Shown here one piece after another: positions 33,901 to 42,828 of a stretch of 64,000 bases of DNA; positions within the stretch are counted from its first letter, which is position 1; each line of letters starts with the position of its first letter. Where the stretch lies: the NCBI GenBank assembly GCA_016194635.1, contig JACQBC010000021.1:62001-126000 (forward strand), given 5' to 3'. The notes below the pieces were generated by a model, which was given only the letters and a program-made list of their open reading frames with translations, was not told the DNA's origin and searched no databases. This stretch comes from Gammaproteobacteria bacterium. GTDB lineage: Bacteria > Pseudomonadota > Gammaproteobacteria > UBA6429 > Thiohalophilaceae. Position numbers and translations under genes: made by a program.

Positions 33901-36836
33901 TCAATATGCGCATCAATTTCTTTGCGGTAGATATCCAATAGCACCGGATCGATAGCCGGGGCCGGGATCGGAATAATTTCGGTTGAATCGAGCAGCTCCG
34001 CCGAAAGATCAAACGCCGCCGCGGCCAGATCAAACTGTTCGTTAAGCGATGATTCTGGAACAGCATCCAAATCGATATTAATGACGCTGGCTACCTCATC
34101 CAGACTCAGTTCGGGCGTGTCGGTCGCCTCGGGTACGGCCAAGGGCGGCGCATCGCGAGCAAATTGCAAACCGGGATGAGAACCGATTTCTTGGGTGACG
34201 GTGGGTTGGTCATCATCCCATGGGGTTAATTCAAGATCATCGCTTTCCAACTCCCCCACGTTGGGTGCAAGGCTGGGGCTGGTGGCGAGTGGTGGTTCTA
34301 CGGGTGGCGGCGGGCTCACCGGGCTAACAAGGTTAGTCGGGGCCTTAGGTACTTTGACGGCGGTGGTTTTACCTTGACTGATGGCATCCACCCGCGACAT
34401 CAGGTTGAAAATTTCTTGTCCGGGTTTACCCCCCGAGCGAAACAGTTGCAATAACCCAGGCAACTGGTCACGCGCGGTGCCCAATAACTCAAACATCTGC
34501 GGGCTATGCTGTACCGTATGGTCAATCACCCGGTTGAGCATATTTTCAAACGCCCAGGCGAATTCACCCACGTCCACGGCACCCACTAAGCGCCCCGACC
34601 CCTTCAGGGTATGAAAGGAACGGCGTAATTCTTTCAAGGCGGTGGTACTCTCGGGATTGTTGTACCACGCCGGTAACAGCCGGGAAATATTCGCGTGTTC
34701 TTCGTCGGCTTCTTCTAAGAAGATCTCGACAATCTCATCATCCAACTCATCGGCGAGGGTGCTGTTTTGTGTTACTACAGCAATAGGCGGCGGCGCGGCT
34801 GGTTTTGCAGGAGTTGTCGTTGGGCTGTTGGCGGTGGGATTGTTGCGCGGTAAATTGAACTCTTGCGAGATGCTGCCTTCCACCTCGGGTTCTTTGATAT
34901 CGTCGGCTCGATTCAGTTGCGCGAGATTATCGAAGCCGCGAATATCGATCATCGACGAGTCGCCAGTATCTTGCGTGCTTGCTGTTTCTAGATCCGCCTC
35001 CGCTAACGCCGAAATATCCATTTGTTGGGTAACGTCTTGCGCGTCGTCAGGTTCACCGGTCTGGGCCAGATCGACCAGGGTTTGATCGGCTACGGTCGGT
35101 TGTTTCTCCCGCGCCTTGGTAGTGGTTGTGACGGTCTCGCCCTCAAGACGGGTAATGCCCAGATCTAATAAGGATTGCTCCGCCACTTCCAGGATGGAAA
35201 TGGGGTGCCCCCAACTCTCCACCAAGGATTCAAGATAATATTCAACACTGCTGATCGAATCGGCCAATAACTCTAGGCTGCGGGTATCGGGCCGCAGCTG
35301 GGTATTGAGTATTTTGCCCTGGATATAACCCGCGGCGGACTTCAAGATATTCGCGGCACGGCCCAGCGATAACATTGACAATGAACCACGGATACGATCC
35401 AACAGTTCCGGCACGTCTTTTAGTAATTGAATCTGCTTGGGAGCCCGGCCGTATTCATTAAACGCATCTTTAATAACACTCAAGTCCACCTTGGCTTCGT
35501 CTACCACCCGTTTGATGAGTTTGCGCTTCTCCGGATCGAGCAGTTGTTGCGCGGTTTTATCCTCGGCATCGGGTTGCAGCTGGCGACTGGTGGTAGTGAT
35601 CCGTGGCTCGGTTAACACATTTTCAATCGTGAGTAAGGCGCTGGCAACGTTCATTAACTCGGCTTCGCTGATCGCACGTTTACCCTCGAACAGTTCGCGT
35701 AACACCACCAGTTGTTCTACTAGGATGTGGCGTTGATCGCCGAAACCCAGCATCCCGAGGGTGTCGGCCATTTGGCCCAATTTCTCCACCATCCCCTTGA
35801 GCATTATCGGTTGACGATCGGGGTTGCGCATGAACACGTCCAAGGAATCCTTGACCGCCATCAAATCATCGATCATGACGGCCGACACGGTCTTCATTAA
35901 CGCGGCATTGGGCGCGGTAAGATCCGCGCGTGCGCGCGTCAGGGTCTCTTTATCCGGCATCACGGTCGCCAGATGAAAAGCATCCTTAATTTCAGTAACC
36001 CGTGTACCGTCCGAGCTGGAACTGGCAACGTAATAGAGGAGATTCTTGAGCAAATCCAGCGGCGGTTCATTGGAAAGCGCGAATTCACCCTTGTCGATGA
36101 GTTTCTTCACATGGCGATCAACCTGGCCAAGCAACATCTTGACCGCCACCGAGGAATCAATCCCGTGGTCTTGTAATGCCTCGATCACTCCGCTGGCGGC
36201 CCATAACATTCGACTGGCATCGGGTTCGTTGGCCGATTTGCGTAACTTTTCGATCACCGTGCCAATTTTATTCAGCCCGGAATTAATATCATGACCGCGA
36301 AACCAATCCAGCAACCCTAGGTGATAGGCATGGCGTAATTTGCGCGCCAAGGTGTCGATCGGTTGTTCGGCGCGTTCCAGCGGGATAGGCGCATCGACCT
36401 CCAAATTCGGAGAGAACAAGGCGCTCTCGGTGAGCAATCCCGCATTGCGCACGGCGCGCAGATCGTTTAGCAACGGCAATAAGATGATCGGGTAGTCGGC
36501 TTGTCCCGCCTGTAATTTTTCTAAATAATCAGGCAACCGCAACATACCACGCATCAACACCTCATAAGCATCCTCGCGGTTAGCCACGCGCTTATCGATG
36601 ATCGCCTGGGTCGAACGTTCGAGTTCTTCGGCCAACATAGCCGCGCCGTAAAGTTCCACCATTTGTAGCGTGCCGTGCACTTGGTGCAAATAATTCAAAC
36701 AAAATTGCAATTGGGATTGATCGCTCGGCGTCTCGACAAAAGTTTCCAACGCCTGGCGTGCTTGCGCCATGGTGGTATCAATCTCGGCTTTGACCCAATT
36801 TAGAATGTTGCCGTCTAAGGTACGCACTTGTGCCAT
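30939..36836 (-). CDS. chpA: Hybrid sensor kinase ChpA/PilL with Hpt, CheA and receiver domains
   Basis: 1965 residues from the ATG at 36836, which has AAGGTAG upstream; an earlier start at 36878 would overlap cheR by 41 bp. The N-terminal ~600 residues resemble FimL/ChpA and include an Hpt-like helix bundle (LHQVHGTLQMVEL). Three canonical Hpt domains carry HTLKGSGR (about 754), HTIKGSSR (about 1018) and HTLKGGAR (about 1190). A CheA-like dimer/ATPase core follows (LRNAIAHGIE, about 1560; GRGVGMDVV), then a CheW-like region and a C-terminal receiver with its Asp in MLLDVEMPRMDG (about 1906). It autophosphorylates and feeds PilG and PilH to control twitching motility. P. aeruginosa ChpA is longer with more phosphotransfer domains. 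Confidence 0.95.
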   Translation of the reverse strand: MAQVRTLDGNILNWVKAEIDTTMAQARQALETFVETPSDQSQLQFCLNYLHQVHGTLQMVELYGAAMLAEELERSTQAIIDKRVANREDAYEVLMRGMLRLPDYLEKLQAGQADYPIILLPLLNDLRAVRNAGLLTESALFSPNLEVDAPIPLERAEQPIDTLARKLRHAYHLGLLDWFRGHDINSGLNKIGTVIEKLRKSANEPDASRMLWAASGVIEALQDHGIDSSVAVKMLLGQVDRHVKKLIDKGEFALSNEPPLDLLKNLLYYVASSSSDGTRVTEIKDAFHLATVMPDKETLTRARADLTAPNAALMKTVSAVMIDDLMAVKDSLDVFMRNPDRQPIMLKGMVEKLGQMADTLGMLGFGDQRHILVEQLVVLRELFEGKRAISEAELMNVASALLTIENVLTEPRITTTSRQLQPDAEDKTAQQLLDPEKRKLIKRVVDEAKVDLSVIKDAFNEYGRAPKQIQLLKDVPELLDRIRGSLSMLSLGRAANILKSAAGYIQGKILNTQLRPDTRSLELLADSISSVEYYLESLVESWGHPISILEVAEQSLLDLGITRLEGETVTTTTKAREKQPTVADQTLVDLAQTGEPDDAQDVTQQMDISALAEADLETASTQDTGDSSMIDIRGFDNLAQLNRADDIKEPEVEGSISQEFNLPRNNPTANSPTTTPAKPAAPPPIAVVTQNSTLADELDDEIVEIFLEEADEEHANISRLLPAWYNNPESTTALKELRRSFHTLKGSGRLVGAVDVGEFAWAFENMLNRVIDHTVQHSPQMFELLGTARDQLPGLLQLFRSGGKPGQEIFNLMSRVDAISQGKTTAVKVPKAPTNLVSPVSPPPPVEPPLATSPSLAPNVGELESDDLELTPWDDDQPTVTQEIGSHPGLQFARDAPPLAVPEATDTPELSLDEVASVINIDLDAVPESSLNEQFDLAAAAFDLSAELLDSTEIIPIPAPAIDPVLLDIYRKEIDAHIENIHEYIDGWYAGQDRSANSKLKRALHTIKGSSRTADVPEIADLFGPLEDHVRLLEDETISVDADFISLLQECEQYIQTTVKLLDVPGAVLPDNSRLLARAEALMVIPSIIPDIQIPPSQPAPQTPAAVTTTSGQTAARTLLNESGPDLDRTPDYDMELLEIFLEEGVDILNDSDHTLHAWMNELDNKEHLRALQRQLHTLKGGARMAGVTEIGDLSHSIETMLTAVVEQDLTVNPQMLQVLQKAQDRLVGMLDIVRGNQVPKAALQLIHIINELAIGHAVDDDFFKETPVAAESAAAGGPDDIVMEVDISLDGLPSQPIIQPLPELESVEPESAPTVEMAFDTPLEVADTVSHEFAALAPEPATEVATITEAGGLHRPRGEQVRVRADLLDNLVNFAGEVSIYRSRMEQQNNAFRFNIKELDDTVTRLREQLRKFEIETETQIQYRYEDSVQKNPDFDPLEFDRFTQMQTLSRGMLESLNDLNSLRGILTNLTRESETLLLQQSRVNTELQEGLMRTRMVPIAGQVPRLRRIVRQAADELHKRAELEILGTDTELDRTVLERVMSPIEHMLRNAIAHGIESSEERRARGKPESGKIKLSFARESSDIVISVSDDGAGINLEAIRSKAMERGLIKPGVSVSKDDLIEFILESGFSTAETVTQIAGRGVGMDVVNSEIKQLGGHLEIKTEPGKGASFRISMPLSLSVVRALMIHVSENNYAIPLIGVESVERVPREEILRLQNDPQASYKWLDNDYRYIHLSSMLGLTGLQPPGEEQRRIPLLLVRAGEHRAAVHVDGLIGSREIVVKPVGPQLSALRGIAGATIMGDGSVVLILDLGVLIRAAAVEYAVANEPSLISTVAEEAEKHVPLVMVVDDSITVRKVTTRFLERNNFHTISAKDGVDALTQLQEHKPDIMLLDVEMPRMDGFELATNIRNDAVLNRLPIIMITSRTGQKHRDRALSIGVNIYMGKPYSEAELLDNINKLLSL

Positions 36837-36837
36837 A

Positions 36838-37740
36838 TTAACTACCTTGGGCCTGGGTAACGGTTCGTTTATAGGCACAAACGCTCGACGTGACGCTGGC
36901 TGTCATCTGCGGATGCGTCCAGCCAACGGCTTCACCCGGACCTACCATCAGTACCCCGCCGGGTTTGAGGAATGCCACCAGCGCGTTTAATACACTGCGG
37001 CGGCGTTCTGGTTTGAAATAGATTAATACATTTTGACACACAATGATGTCCATCTGCCCGACCTTCTGTGAATCAAGCTGCAAGATATTAATCGGCAAAA
37101 AACACACCCGTTGTGTCAAGCTGGGCTGAACCTGTACATGGTCGCAGTCCACATCTTGCAAATAGGTCCGGCGCATTTTCTCCGGAACGTTCTTGATGCG
37201 GCGTTTATGATACAAACCACGCCGCGCGGATTGTAATGCCGCACGGCTCACATCCGAGGCGGTAACTCCATAATAGACGCCTTGGTCGTATTGGGCGACA
37301 AACTGATCCAGCATCATGGCCAGTGAATACGGTTCTTCGCCGGTGGCGCAACCCACACTCCACACTTGAATAGTATAGGGCCGGGGGTTGTGCTGTATAA
37401 AAGAAGGTAAGAGTTTATTGCGAATATAACTCAAGGAATGTTCATCACGATAGAAACGCGTTTCATGCACGGTAAGGCGATCGACCAGTACCTCCCACTC
37501 AATTTGCCCGAGTGGCTCGCGTACAATCAACTCATAGTAGTGTTGATAATCCTCAATCCGTAATTCCCGCATGCGGATCGCGAGGTTGGTAATTAAAAAC
37601 GTCTTACGCGCAACCGGCAACGTAATACCCGTACGCTCTTCCAGCAGGTCTACCCACTGCTCGAATTGACCGGCTTCCATATCCGCTGGCGCGATGTAGC
37701 GCCAAGCGGCGGACTGTGATTGTTCTTGGGTGGACATCAA
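36838..37740 (-). CDS. pilK: CheR-type chemoreceptor methyltransferase (PilK)
   Basis: 300 residues. The CheR N-domain (FEQWVDLLEERTGITLPVARKTFLITNLAIRMREL) precedes the SAM-binding domain: RFYRDEHSLSYIRNKLLP, IQVWSVGCATGEEPYSLAMML (motif I), and MDIIVCQNVLIYFKPERRRSVLNALVAFLKPGGVLMVG. It should methylate glutamates of PilJ. It starts with two Met codons and lies 20 bp after pilJ and 1 bp before chpA. Confidence 0.92.
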   Translation of the reverse strand: MMSTQEQSQSAAWRYIAPADMEAGQFEQWVDLLEERTGITLPVARKTFLITNLAIRMRELRIEDYQHYYELIVREPLGQIEWEVLVDRLTVHETRFYRDEHSLSYIRNKLLPSFIQHNPRPYTIQVWSVGCATGEEPYSLAMMLDQFVAQYDQGVYYGVTASDVSRAALQSARRGLYHKRRIKNVPEKMRRTYLQDVDCDHVQVQPSLTQRVCFLPINILQLDSQKVGQMDIIVCQNVLIYFKPERRRSVLNALVAFLKPGGVLMVGPGEAVGWTHPQMTASVTSSVCAYKRTVTQAQGS

Positions 37741-37759
37741 TGCGTATCATCCTAATGGA

Positions 37760-39793
37760 TTACAACGGCAATTTAAATCCCGCCACTGAACGACGCAGTT
37801 CATTGGCCAATTCGGCTAAATTACCGATCGATGCCGCGGTTTCATTGGTACCGGCCGAGGTTTGGGTGGTAATTTCTTGAATCACGTTCATGGTATCGGA
37901 AATGTTATTAGCCGCGCTAGCCTGTTGGCGCGCCGAATCGGAAATATTACGGATCAATTCCGCCAAGTGCTTGGACACATTTTCAATTTGTTCCAAGGCG
38001 GTACCGGCGTTCTGTGCCAGTTGCGCTCCCTGTACCACACCGGAGGTGCTTTGTTCCATCGAAGCCACGGCCTCTTTGGTATCGGATTGAATACCTTTTA
38101 CCAGCGCTTCAATCTGCTTAGTCGCATCAGCGGAACGTTCCGCCAAGCGTTGTACTTCGTCCGCCACCACCGCGAAACCGCGCCCGGCCTCACCGGCCAT
38201 GGCGGCCTGAATCGCCGCGTTTAAGGCCAAGATATTGGTTTGCTCGGCAATGTCATTGATCAATTCCACGATATCACCGATTTCCTGCGAGCTTTCACCC
38301 AAGCGTTTAATACGTTTGGATGTTTCTTGGATCTGCTCGCGAATGCCGTCCATACCGCGAATCGTACGGCGCACCGCCTCGGTACCCTTGACGGCGATAT
38401 CCACCGAGTTATTGGCTTCTTCCGCCAGTTCCCCGGCATGGCGTGACACGGCCTCGATCGACACTGCCATTTCATTAATCGCCGAGGAGGCACCGGTGAT
38501 CTGTTGCGCTTGGTGATCCGATGCCTCGGCAAGGTGGATAGCGGTGGCCTGGGATTGTTGCGCGGCCGTGGATACCTGCTGGGTGGTTTCGTTAATCGCC
38601 TGCACCAGGTTACGCAAAGCATCGATAGCGTAGTTAATCGAATCGGCGATAGCGCCGGTGATATCCTCGGTTACGGTGGCTTGCACTGTTAAATCACCGT
38701 CGGCCAAATCACCCATTTCATCCAGCAAGCGCAAAATGGCCTCCTGGTTACGGCGATTAGTATCTTCCGTGGTGCGGCGTTGAGCCTCGGTCGTCGACAA
38801 TTGTAATTTGGAGTCGCGCAGGTAAATGAATCCCAACGCGACAATCAATAACAGTGATAACCCCGCCAACAGATACGCTATGGTCGGCTGCACCCGTTTA
38901 CTGATTAAGCCTTCGTAGGCCCTACCGACTTGTTCAATTTTACTCAGAATTGCGCCAGAGCTCTTTAACACGTCTTCAGCCGAACCGGACACGTTAAACA
39001 TTTCCGACGACTTCTCCATGATCGCGCCGACTTGCAGCTTGATCTGGTTAAACTTGGCGGACACATCCTCCAATTTTTTACGCGCCAGCGGGTCTTTAAT
39101 CCGTTGGATCTTCTGAGTTTGATTGCCATTCAACATCGAATAAATAACGCTGCCGAACAACGCGGCGTCGCGACCGAAACGATCCGACGCCGTCACGGCT
39201 TCTTCACCGCCTTCCAACACCCGGCTGACGTTACCCGAGATACGCTGCACCAACATCAGTTGGCGGGTAGCGATGTAAACCTGATCCGCGGGCGCGCCTT
39301 GTTCTTTCATGGCGTCAACCACTTCGTCGGATTGCGCCAATAAAGTGGGAATTTGGTCGTTAATATTATTAACGCTATTCCGCATGGTTTGCACCACTTC
39401 ACGGCGATTCAAAATCGTATCGATATTGCTGCGATAAGTCTTCCACATTGCGTCCAATTCCGTCAGCGCGGTCATTTCTTTATAGATGGCGGGATTGGAT
39501 TGCTTCATTTGGTAATCCAAAATTTCTTGGAATTGTTTACGCGCGGTATCTAATTGGGGAAATACCTCGACGCGGCCGCGCGCCGCCTGGGAGGCGAGTT
39601 TGGCCAGTTCTTGGGATAACACCCGTTGGTTACCGAGGTTTAAGATGTAGGTCTTATCGTTTTTATCGCTCTGCGCGCCCATAAAAAACATAAACACCAT
39701 GCCGCCGGCGGCACCGATCAATAACACAACCAAGATCAACATGATGCCACCGGAGGTAAAGCCGGTGGTTTGCATCGTTGGCTTCATTTTCAT
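37760..39793 (-). CDS. pilJ: Methyl-accepting chemoreceptor PilJ
   Basis: 677 residues. A helix at about 13-35 and another near 308-326 (PTIAYLLAGLSLLLIVALGFIYLRDSKL) bracket a helical periplasmic sensor (PilJ-type: VLSQELAKLASQAARGRVEVFPQLD...). A HAMP-like stretch (DLADGDLTVQATVTEDITGAIADSINYAIDALRNLVQ) leads to the signalling hairpin with the tip ERSADATKQIEALVKGI and IAEQTNILALNAAIQAAMAGEAGRGFAVVADEVQRLAE. In Pseudomonas it senses pilin retraction and surface contact and drives cAMP signalling. It is flanked by pilI and pilK. Confidence 0.95.
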   Translation of the reverse strand: MKMKPTMQTTGFTSGGIMLILVVLLIGAAGGMVFMFFMGAQSDKNDKTYILNLGNQRVLSQELAKLASQAARGRVEVFPQLDTARKQFQEILDYQMKQSNPAIYKEMTALTELDAMWKTYRSNIDTILNRREVVQTMRNSVNNINDQIPTLLAQSDEVVDAMKEQGAPADQVYIATRQLMLVQRISGNVSRVLEGGEEAVTASDRFGRDAALFGSVIYSMLNGNQTQKIQRIKDPLARKKLEDVSAKFNQIKLQVGAIMEKSSEMFNVSGSAEDVLKSSGAILSKIEQVGRAYEGLISKRVQPTIAYLLAGLSLLLIVALGFIYLRDSKLQLSTTEAQRRTTEDTNRRNQEAILRLLDEMGDLADGDLTVQATVTEDITGAIADSINYAIDALRNLVQAINETTQQVSTAAQQSQATAIHLAEASDHQAQQITGASSAINEMAVSIEAVSRHAGELAEEANNSVDIAVKGTEAVRRTIRGMDGIREQIQETSKRIKRLGESSQEIGDIVELINDIAEQTNILALNAAIQAAMAGEAGRGFAVVADEVQRLAERSADATKQIEALVKGIQSDTKEAVASMEQSTSGVVQGAQLAQNAGTALEQIENVSKHLAELIRNISDSARQQASAANNISDTMNVIQEITTQTSAGTNETAASIGNLAELANELRRSVAGFKLPL

Positions 39794-39849
39794 TTTTTCC
39801 TCTCCACAATCAGCAAATGAGTCATACGGTTACCATCCACAGTAAACGT

Positions 39850-40404
39850 TCATAAACGCGCGGCGACTTCCATGAATTTTTTCGCCGCCACTAAATTACG
39901 CACACTGAATACACCCCACTGGGTATTACCTTGTTTATAGCCGCCTACGATATATTCCTTATACAGCTCGGGCAAGCTGGATAAACCACCGACGCGTTCT
40001 TCATCGAAGAAATGGCGTAATCCCAGCGCATCATCCACCAGCAACCCCACCGCGAGTTTGTTGTAATGCACCACCAAAACGCGACTGCGGCGCCCAAGCT
40101 CGGTCAACCCTCCCTCAATATAGCCGCGTAGATCGATAATTGGCATTAACAAACCGCGCACATTGGCAACCCCCCGTACCCACGGCTTGACCTGGGGCAC
40201 CCGGGTTAAGGTCGGGAAAATTAGTATTTCACTGACCTCTTCCAAGGGCGCAACTAATAATAACTCACCCACCCGAAATCCGATCCCCGACCAGCTGCGC
40301 TGCATTTCAACCTGTTGTGGCAGCCCCAGCGCCTTGGTCCGGCTACGCGTCTCAATTTCTTTGAGCAAGGCATAGGGCGCGGATGGAGACTCAGCAGCAA
40401 CCAT
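39850..40404 (-). CDS. pilI: CheW-like adaptor PilI
   Basis: 184 residues, CheW fold: GIGFRVGELLLVAPLEEVSEILIFPTLTRVPQVKPWVRGVANVRGLLMPIIDLRGYIEGG...LVVHYNKLAVGLLVDDALGLRHF. The GxANxRG loop and the VPxxxxWxxGVA segment are standard for adaptors joining the receptor and kinase. It follows pilH by 4 bp and precedes pilJ. Confidence 0.93.
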   Translation of the reverse strand: MVAAESPSAPYALLKEIETRSRTKALGLPQQVEMQRSWSGIGFRVGELLLVAPLEEVSEILIFPTLTRVPQVKPWVRGVANVRGLLMPIIDLRGYIEGGLTELGRRSRVLVVHYNKLAVGLLVDDALGLRHFFDEERVGGLSSLPELYKEYIVGGYKQGNTQWGVFSVRNLVAAKKFMEVAARL

Positions 40405-40408
40405 TGTT

Positions 40409-40774
40409 TTATTTCTTCAAGACGCTTTTGATCTTGGTTAATAGGTCGTTGCTGTCTACCGGTTTGGCGATGTAATCCTTGGCGCCTTGGCGTAACCCCC
40501 AGACGCGGTCGGTTTCTTGGTCTTTGGTCGTCACAATCAAGATGGGAATATGTTCGGTTTGTGGATCCTTGCTGAGCGCGCGGGTGGCTTGAAAACCATT
40601 CATTCCCGGCATGACCACATCCATCAGGATTACATCGGGCTTGAGCGACTTAGCCTGTTTAATACCTTCTTCGGCGTTATCCGCAGCACTGACCTGATGA
40701 CCACCTTTTTCAAGGATGGCTCGCAACACATGCACCTCGGTGGGCGAATCATCCACAATCAACACTCTTGCCAT
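40409..40774 (-). CDS. pilH: Response regulator PilH (CheY-like)
   Basis: 121 residues, a stand-alone receiver. VLIVDDSPTEVHVLRAILEKGGH carries the acidic pair; DVILMDVVMPGMNGFQATRAL has the phospho-acceptor Asp; IVTTKDQETDRVWGLRQGAKDYIAKPV has the Thr and Lys switch residues. In the Pil-Chp system PilH acts together with PilG to set motor output and pilus retraction. It lies 37 bp after pilG. Confidence 0.94.
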   Translation of the reverse strand: MARVLIVDDSPTEVHVLRAILEKGGHQVSAADNAEEGIKQAKSLKPDVILMDVVMPGMNGFQATRALSKDPQTEHIPILIVTTKDQETDRVWGLRQGAKDYIAKPVDSNDLLTKIKSVLKK

Positions 40775-40810
40775 GTTGCATTACTCCTCAAATAACAAAT
40801 TTATCGAGCC

Positions 40811-41233
40811 TTATGCTTTAACCACGTATTTCTTGATAGCACCTAACAGTTCTTCCTTGGTAAACGGTTTGGTGAGGTATTGTTCAGAACCTACGATCCG
40901 GCCGCGGGCACGATCAAATAAGCCGTCCTTACTGGACAACATGATAACCGGGGTGGATTTAAAAAATTGATTATTCTTTATTAGCGCAGTGGTCTGATAC
41001 CCGTCCAAGCGGGGCATCATGATATCGACAAAAATAATATCCGGACGGTGATCGGCGATCTTGGCCAGGGCTTCAAACCCATCGGTGGCAGTAAACACTT
41101 CACAGCCGGCTTTTTTCAACAGCGTCTCCGCCGTGCGCCGAATGGTTTTACTGTCATCAATGACCATTACCTTCAGTCCGGTAAATTCTTCTTCCATAAG
41201 TTTCTCAGCTAACACGTTGTTTTCCATCCTCAT
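40811..41233 (-). CDS. pilG: Response regulator PilG (CheY-like)
   Basis: 140 residues. Receiver motifs: VMVIDDSKTIRRTAETLLKKAGCEVFTATDGFEALAKI, DIIFVDIMMPRLDGYQTTALIK (phospho-acceptor Asp) and VIMLSSKDGLFDRARGRIVGSEQYLTKPFTKEEL. The N-terminal ~15 extra residues are characteristic of PilG. It is the first gene of the Pil-Chp transcription unit (pilG to chpC), divergent from gshA at 41511, with a promoter-like palindrome upstream. Confidence 0.95.
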   Translation of the reverse strand: MRMENNVLAEKLMEEEFTGLKVMVIDDSKTIRRTAETLLKKAGCEVFTATDGFEALAKIADHRPDIIFVDIMMPRLDGYQTTALIKNNQFFKSTPVIMLSSKDGLFDRARGRIVGSEQYLTKPFTKEELLGAIKKYVVKA

Positions 41234-41268
41234 GAGTAAAATAACGCCCCCACGCTAGGATTTATTCC

Positions 41269-41289
41269 CTATAGCAAATAATGCTATAG
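41269..41289 (-). promoter_or_regulatory. Promoter-like palindrome upstream of pilG
   Basis: CTATAGCA-AATAA-TGCTATAG is a perfect 8-bp inverted repeat about 36-56 bp before the pilG start. Read on the minus strand, TGCTATAGG could be an extended -10 element with TTTTCA 16 bp upstream as a weak -35. It may serve as the pilG promoter overlapped by an operator, in front of the whole Pil-Chp operon. Confidence 0.4.
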
Positions 41290-41510
41290 TGAAAACACGG
41301 TGCGGCGTTATTTAACATAGTTTTGAAGAACAATCTATAAGTATTCATAATATTTAGGATATTTTGCCTCGTGTGTCTGCCAATTGCAGCCAATTTTTTG
41401 CCTGGTTAGTACGGTGTTCTACTTAAATCATCGGGCCGTTGTTAACCCACGACGCAGCCCTTACTTTACGTTAATCTTAGCTTCCAGTGTAACTTCACAG
41501 ACCCCATCCC

Positions 41511-42800
41511 ATGCCTATAGAACATTTGCTCCCGGTTCCCCATTTAACGACCGCCCAATCCGGTCCTTTACATACCCTAGAAGCGCATCTCCTGGAAAAC
41601 CAGACCCAAATCGAAACCTGGTTCCGCCAGCAGTGGCAAAAAATCCCGGCCCCGTTTTACACCTCGGTGGATCTGCGTAACGCCGGGTTTAAGCTCGCAC
41701 CGGTCGACACCAACCTGTTTCCGGCCGGGTTCAATAATCTTAACCCGGCGTTTCAGCATCTTTGTATCCAAGCCATGCAATCCGCGATTGAACGGATCTG
41801 CCCGGATGCAGCCAACATCTTGCTGCTGCCCGAAAATCATACCCGCAACCTGCATTATTTTGAGTCCCTGGCGACCTTGCGTGACATCATCAACAAGGCA
41901 GGTTATTCGGTACGTATCGGCAGCCTGAATCCGGAACTTGAAAAAAACACACTATTTTCATTGCCTTCCGGCCGGTCGGTGGAATTACACCCGCTGTTTC
42001 GCGAGGCAAATCGCCTAAAAATCACCGGCTTCGACCCCTGTGTCATCCTGTTAAACAATGATTTATCGGATGGCATCCCCGAAATCCTTAAGGGCCTGGA
42101 ACAAACCGTTCTCCCTCCCCCGGACCTGGGTTGGGCAATGCGGCTCAAATCGGGTCATTTTGCCCATTACCGCCGGGTAGCCAAGGAGTTCGCCACTATT
42201 ATCGACATTGATCCCTGGCTGATCGACCCCCTATTTCGCAATTGTGGCGAAATTAATTTTTTAAAACGCGAGGGTGAGGAGTGTGTGCGCAAAAATACCG
42301 AAATTGTGTTTGAGCAGATCCGCCAAAAATACGCCCAGTACGGTATCAACCAAGCACCGTTCGTGATCGTCAAGGCCGATGCAGGCACCTATGGCATGGG
42401 TATCATGAGTATTTACAACATCAATGAGCTGCAAGAACTCAATCGCAAGGAACGCACCCGCATGTCGGCCTCGAAGGGCGGACAACCCATCAGTAAAGTT
42501 ATCATTCAAGAAGGCATCTATTCTCACGAAACCTGGGAAGGCGCCGTGGCTGAGCCGGTGGTTTATATGATCGACCACTTTGTCGTCGGTGGTTTCTACC
42601 GTGTCCACCGTGATCGGGGTCCCACGGAAAATCTCAATGCCCCCGGAATGTATTTTGAACCGCTGGCCTTTGCCGAACCCTGCAATACTCCAGACTGCAA
42701 TAAAGCCCCTGACGCCAACCCCAATCGCTTCTACGCCTATGGGGTTATCGCACGGCTGGCCATGTTGGCGGCCGCGCGCGAATACGCCGAACACCGTTGA
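41511..42800 (+). CDS. gshA: Glutamate-cysteine ligase, proteobacterial type
   Basis: 429 residues. It makes gamma-glutamylcysteine, the first step of glutathione synthesis. It belongs to the non-E. coli type of gshA known from Acidithiobacillus, Nitrosomonas and related bacteria: AFQHLCIQAMQSAIERICPDAANILLLPENHTRN, LFREANRLKITGFDPCVILLNNDLSDGIPEIL, VIVKADAGTYGMGIMSI and ARLAMLAAAREYAEHR at the end. The last motif and VIVKADAGTYGMG are nucleotide-binding. It is followed by gshB 28 bp on. Confidence 0.93.
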   Translation: MPIEHLLPVPHLTTAQSGPLHTLEAHLLENQTQIETWFRQQWQKIPAPFYTSVDLRNAGFKLAPVDTNLFPAGFNNLNPAFQHLCIQAMQSAIERICPDAANILLLPENHTRNLHYFESLATLRDIINKAGYSVRIGSLNPELEKNTLFSLPSGRSVELHPLFREANRLKITGFDPCVILLNNDLSDGIPEILKGLEQTVLPPPDLGWAMRLKSGHFAHYRRVAKEFATIIDIDPWLIDPLFRNCGEINFLKREGEECVRKNTEIVFEQIRQKYAQYGINQAPFVIVKADAGTYGMGIMSIYNINELQELNRKERTRMSASKGGQPISKVIIQEGIYSHETWEGAVAEPVVYMIDHFVVGGFYRVHRDRGPTENLNAPGMYFEPLAFAEPCNTPDCNKAPDANPNRFYAYGVIARLAMLAAAREYAEHR

Positions 42801-42828
42801 TCCTACGTTAGCCCACAGACGGTGTAAT

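Noticed and set aside
31060-35085. Several long plus-strand frames opposite chpA (120-190 codons).
   Set aside because: They are mirror frames of a strongly coding gene with complete CheA, Hpt and receiver motifs; none has a plausible start context or protein pattern.
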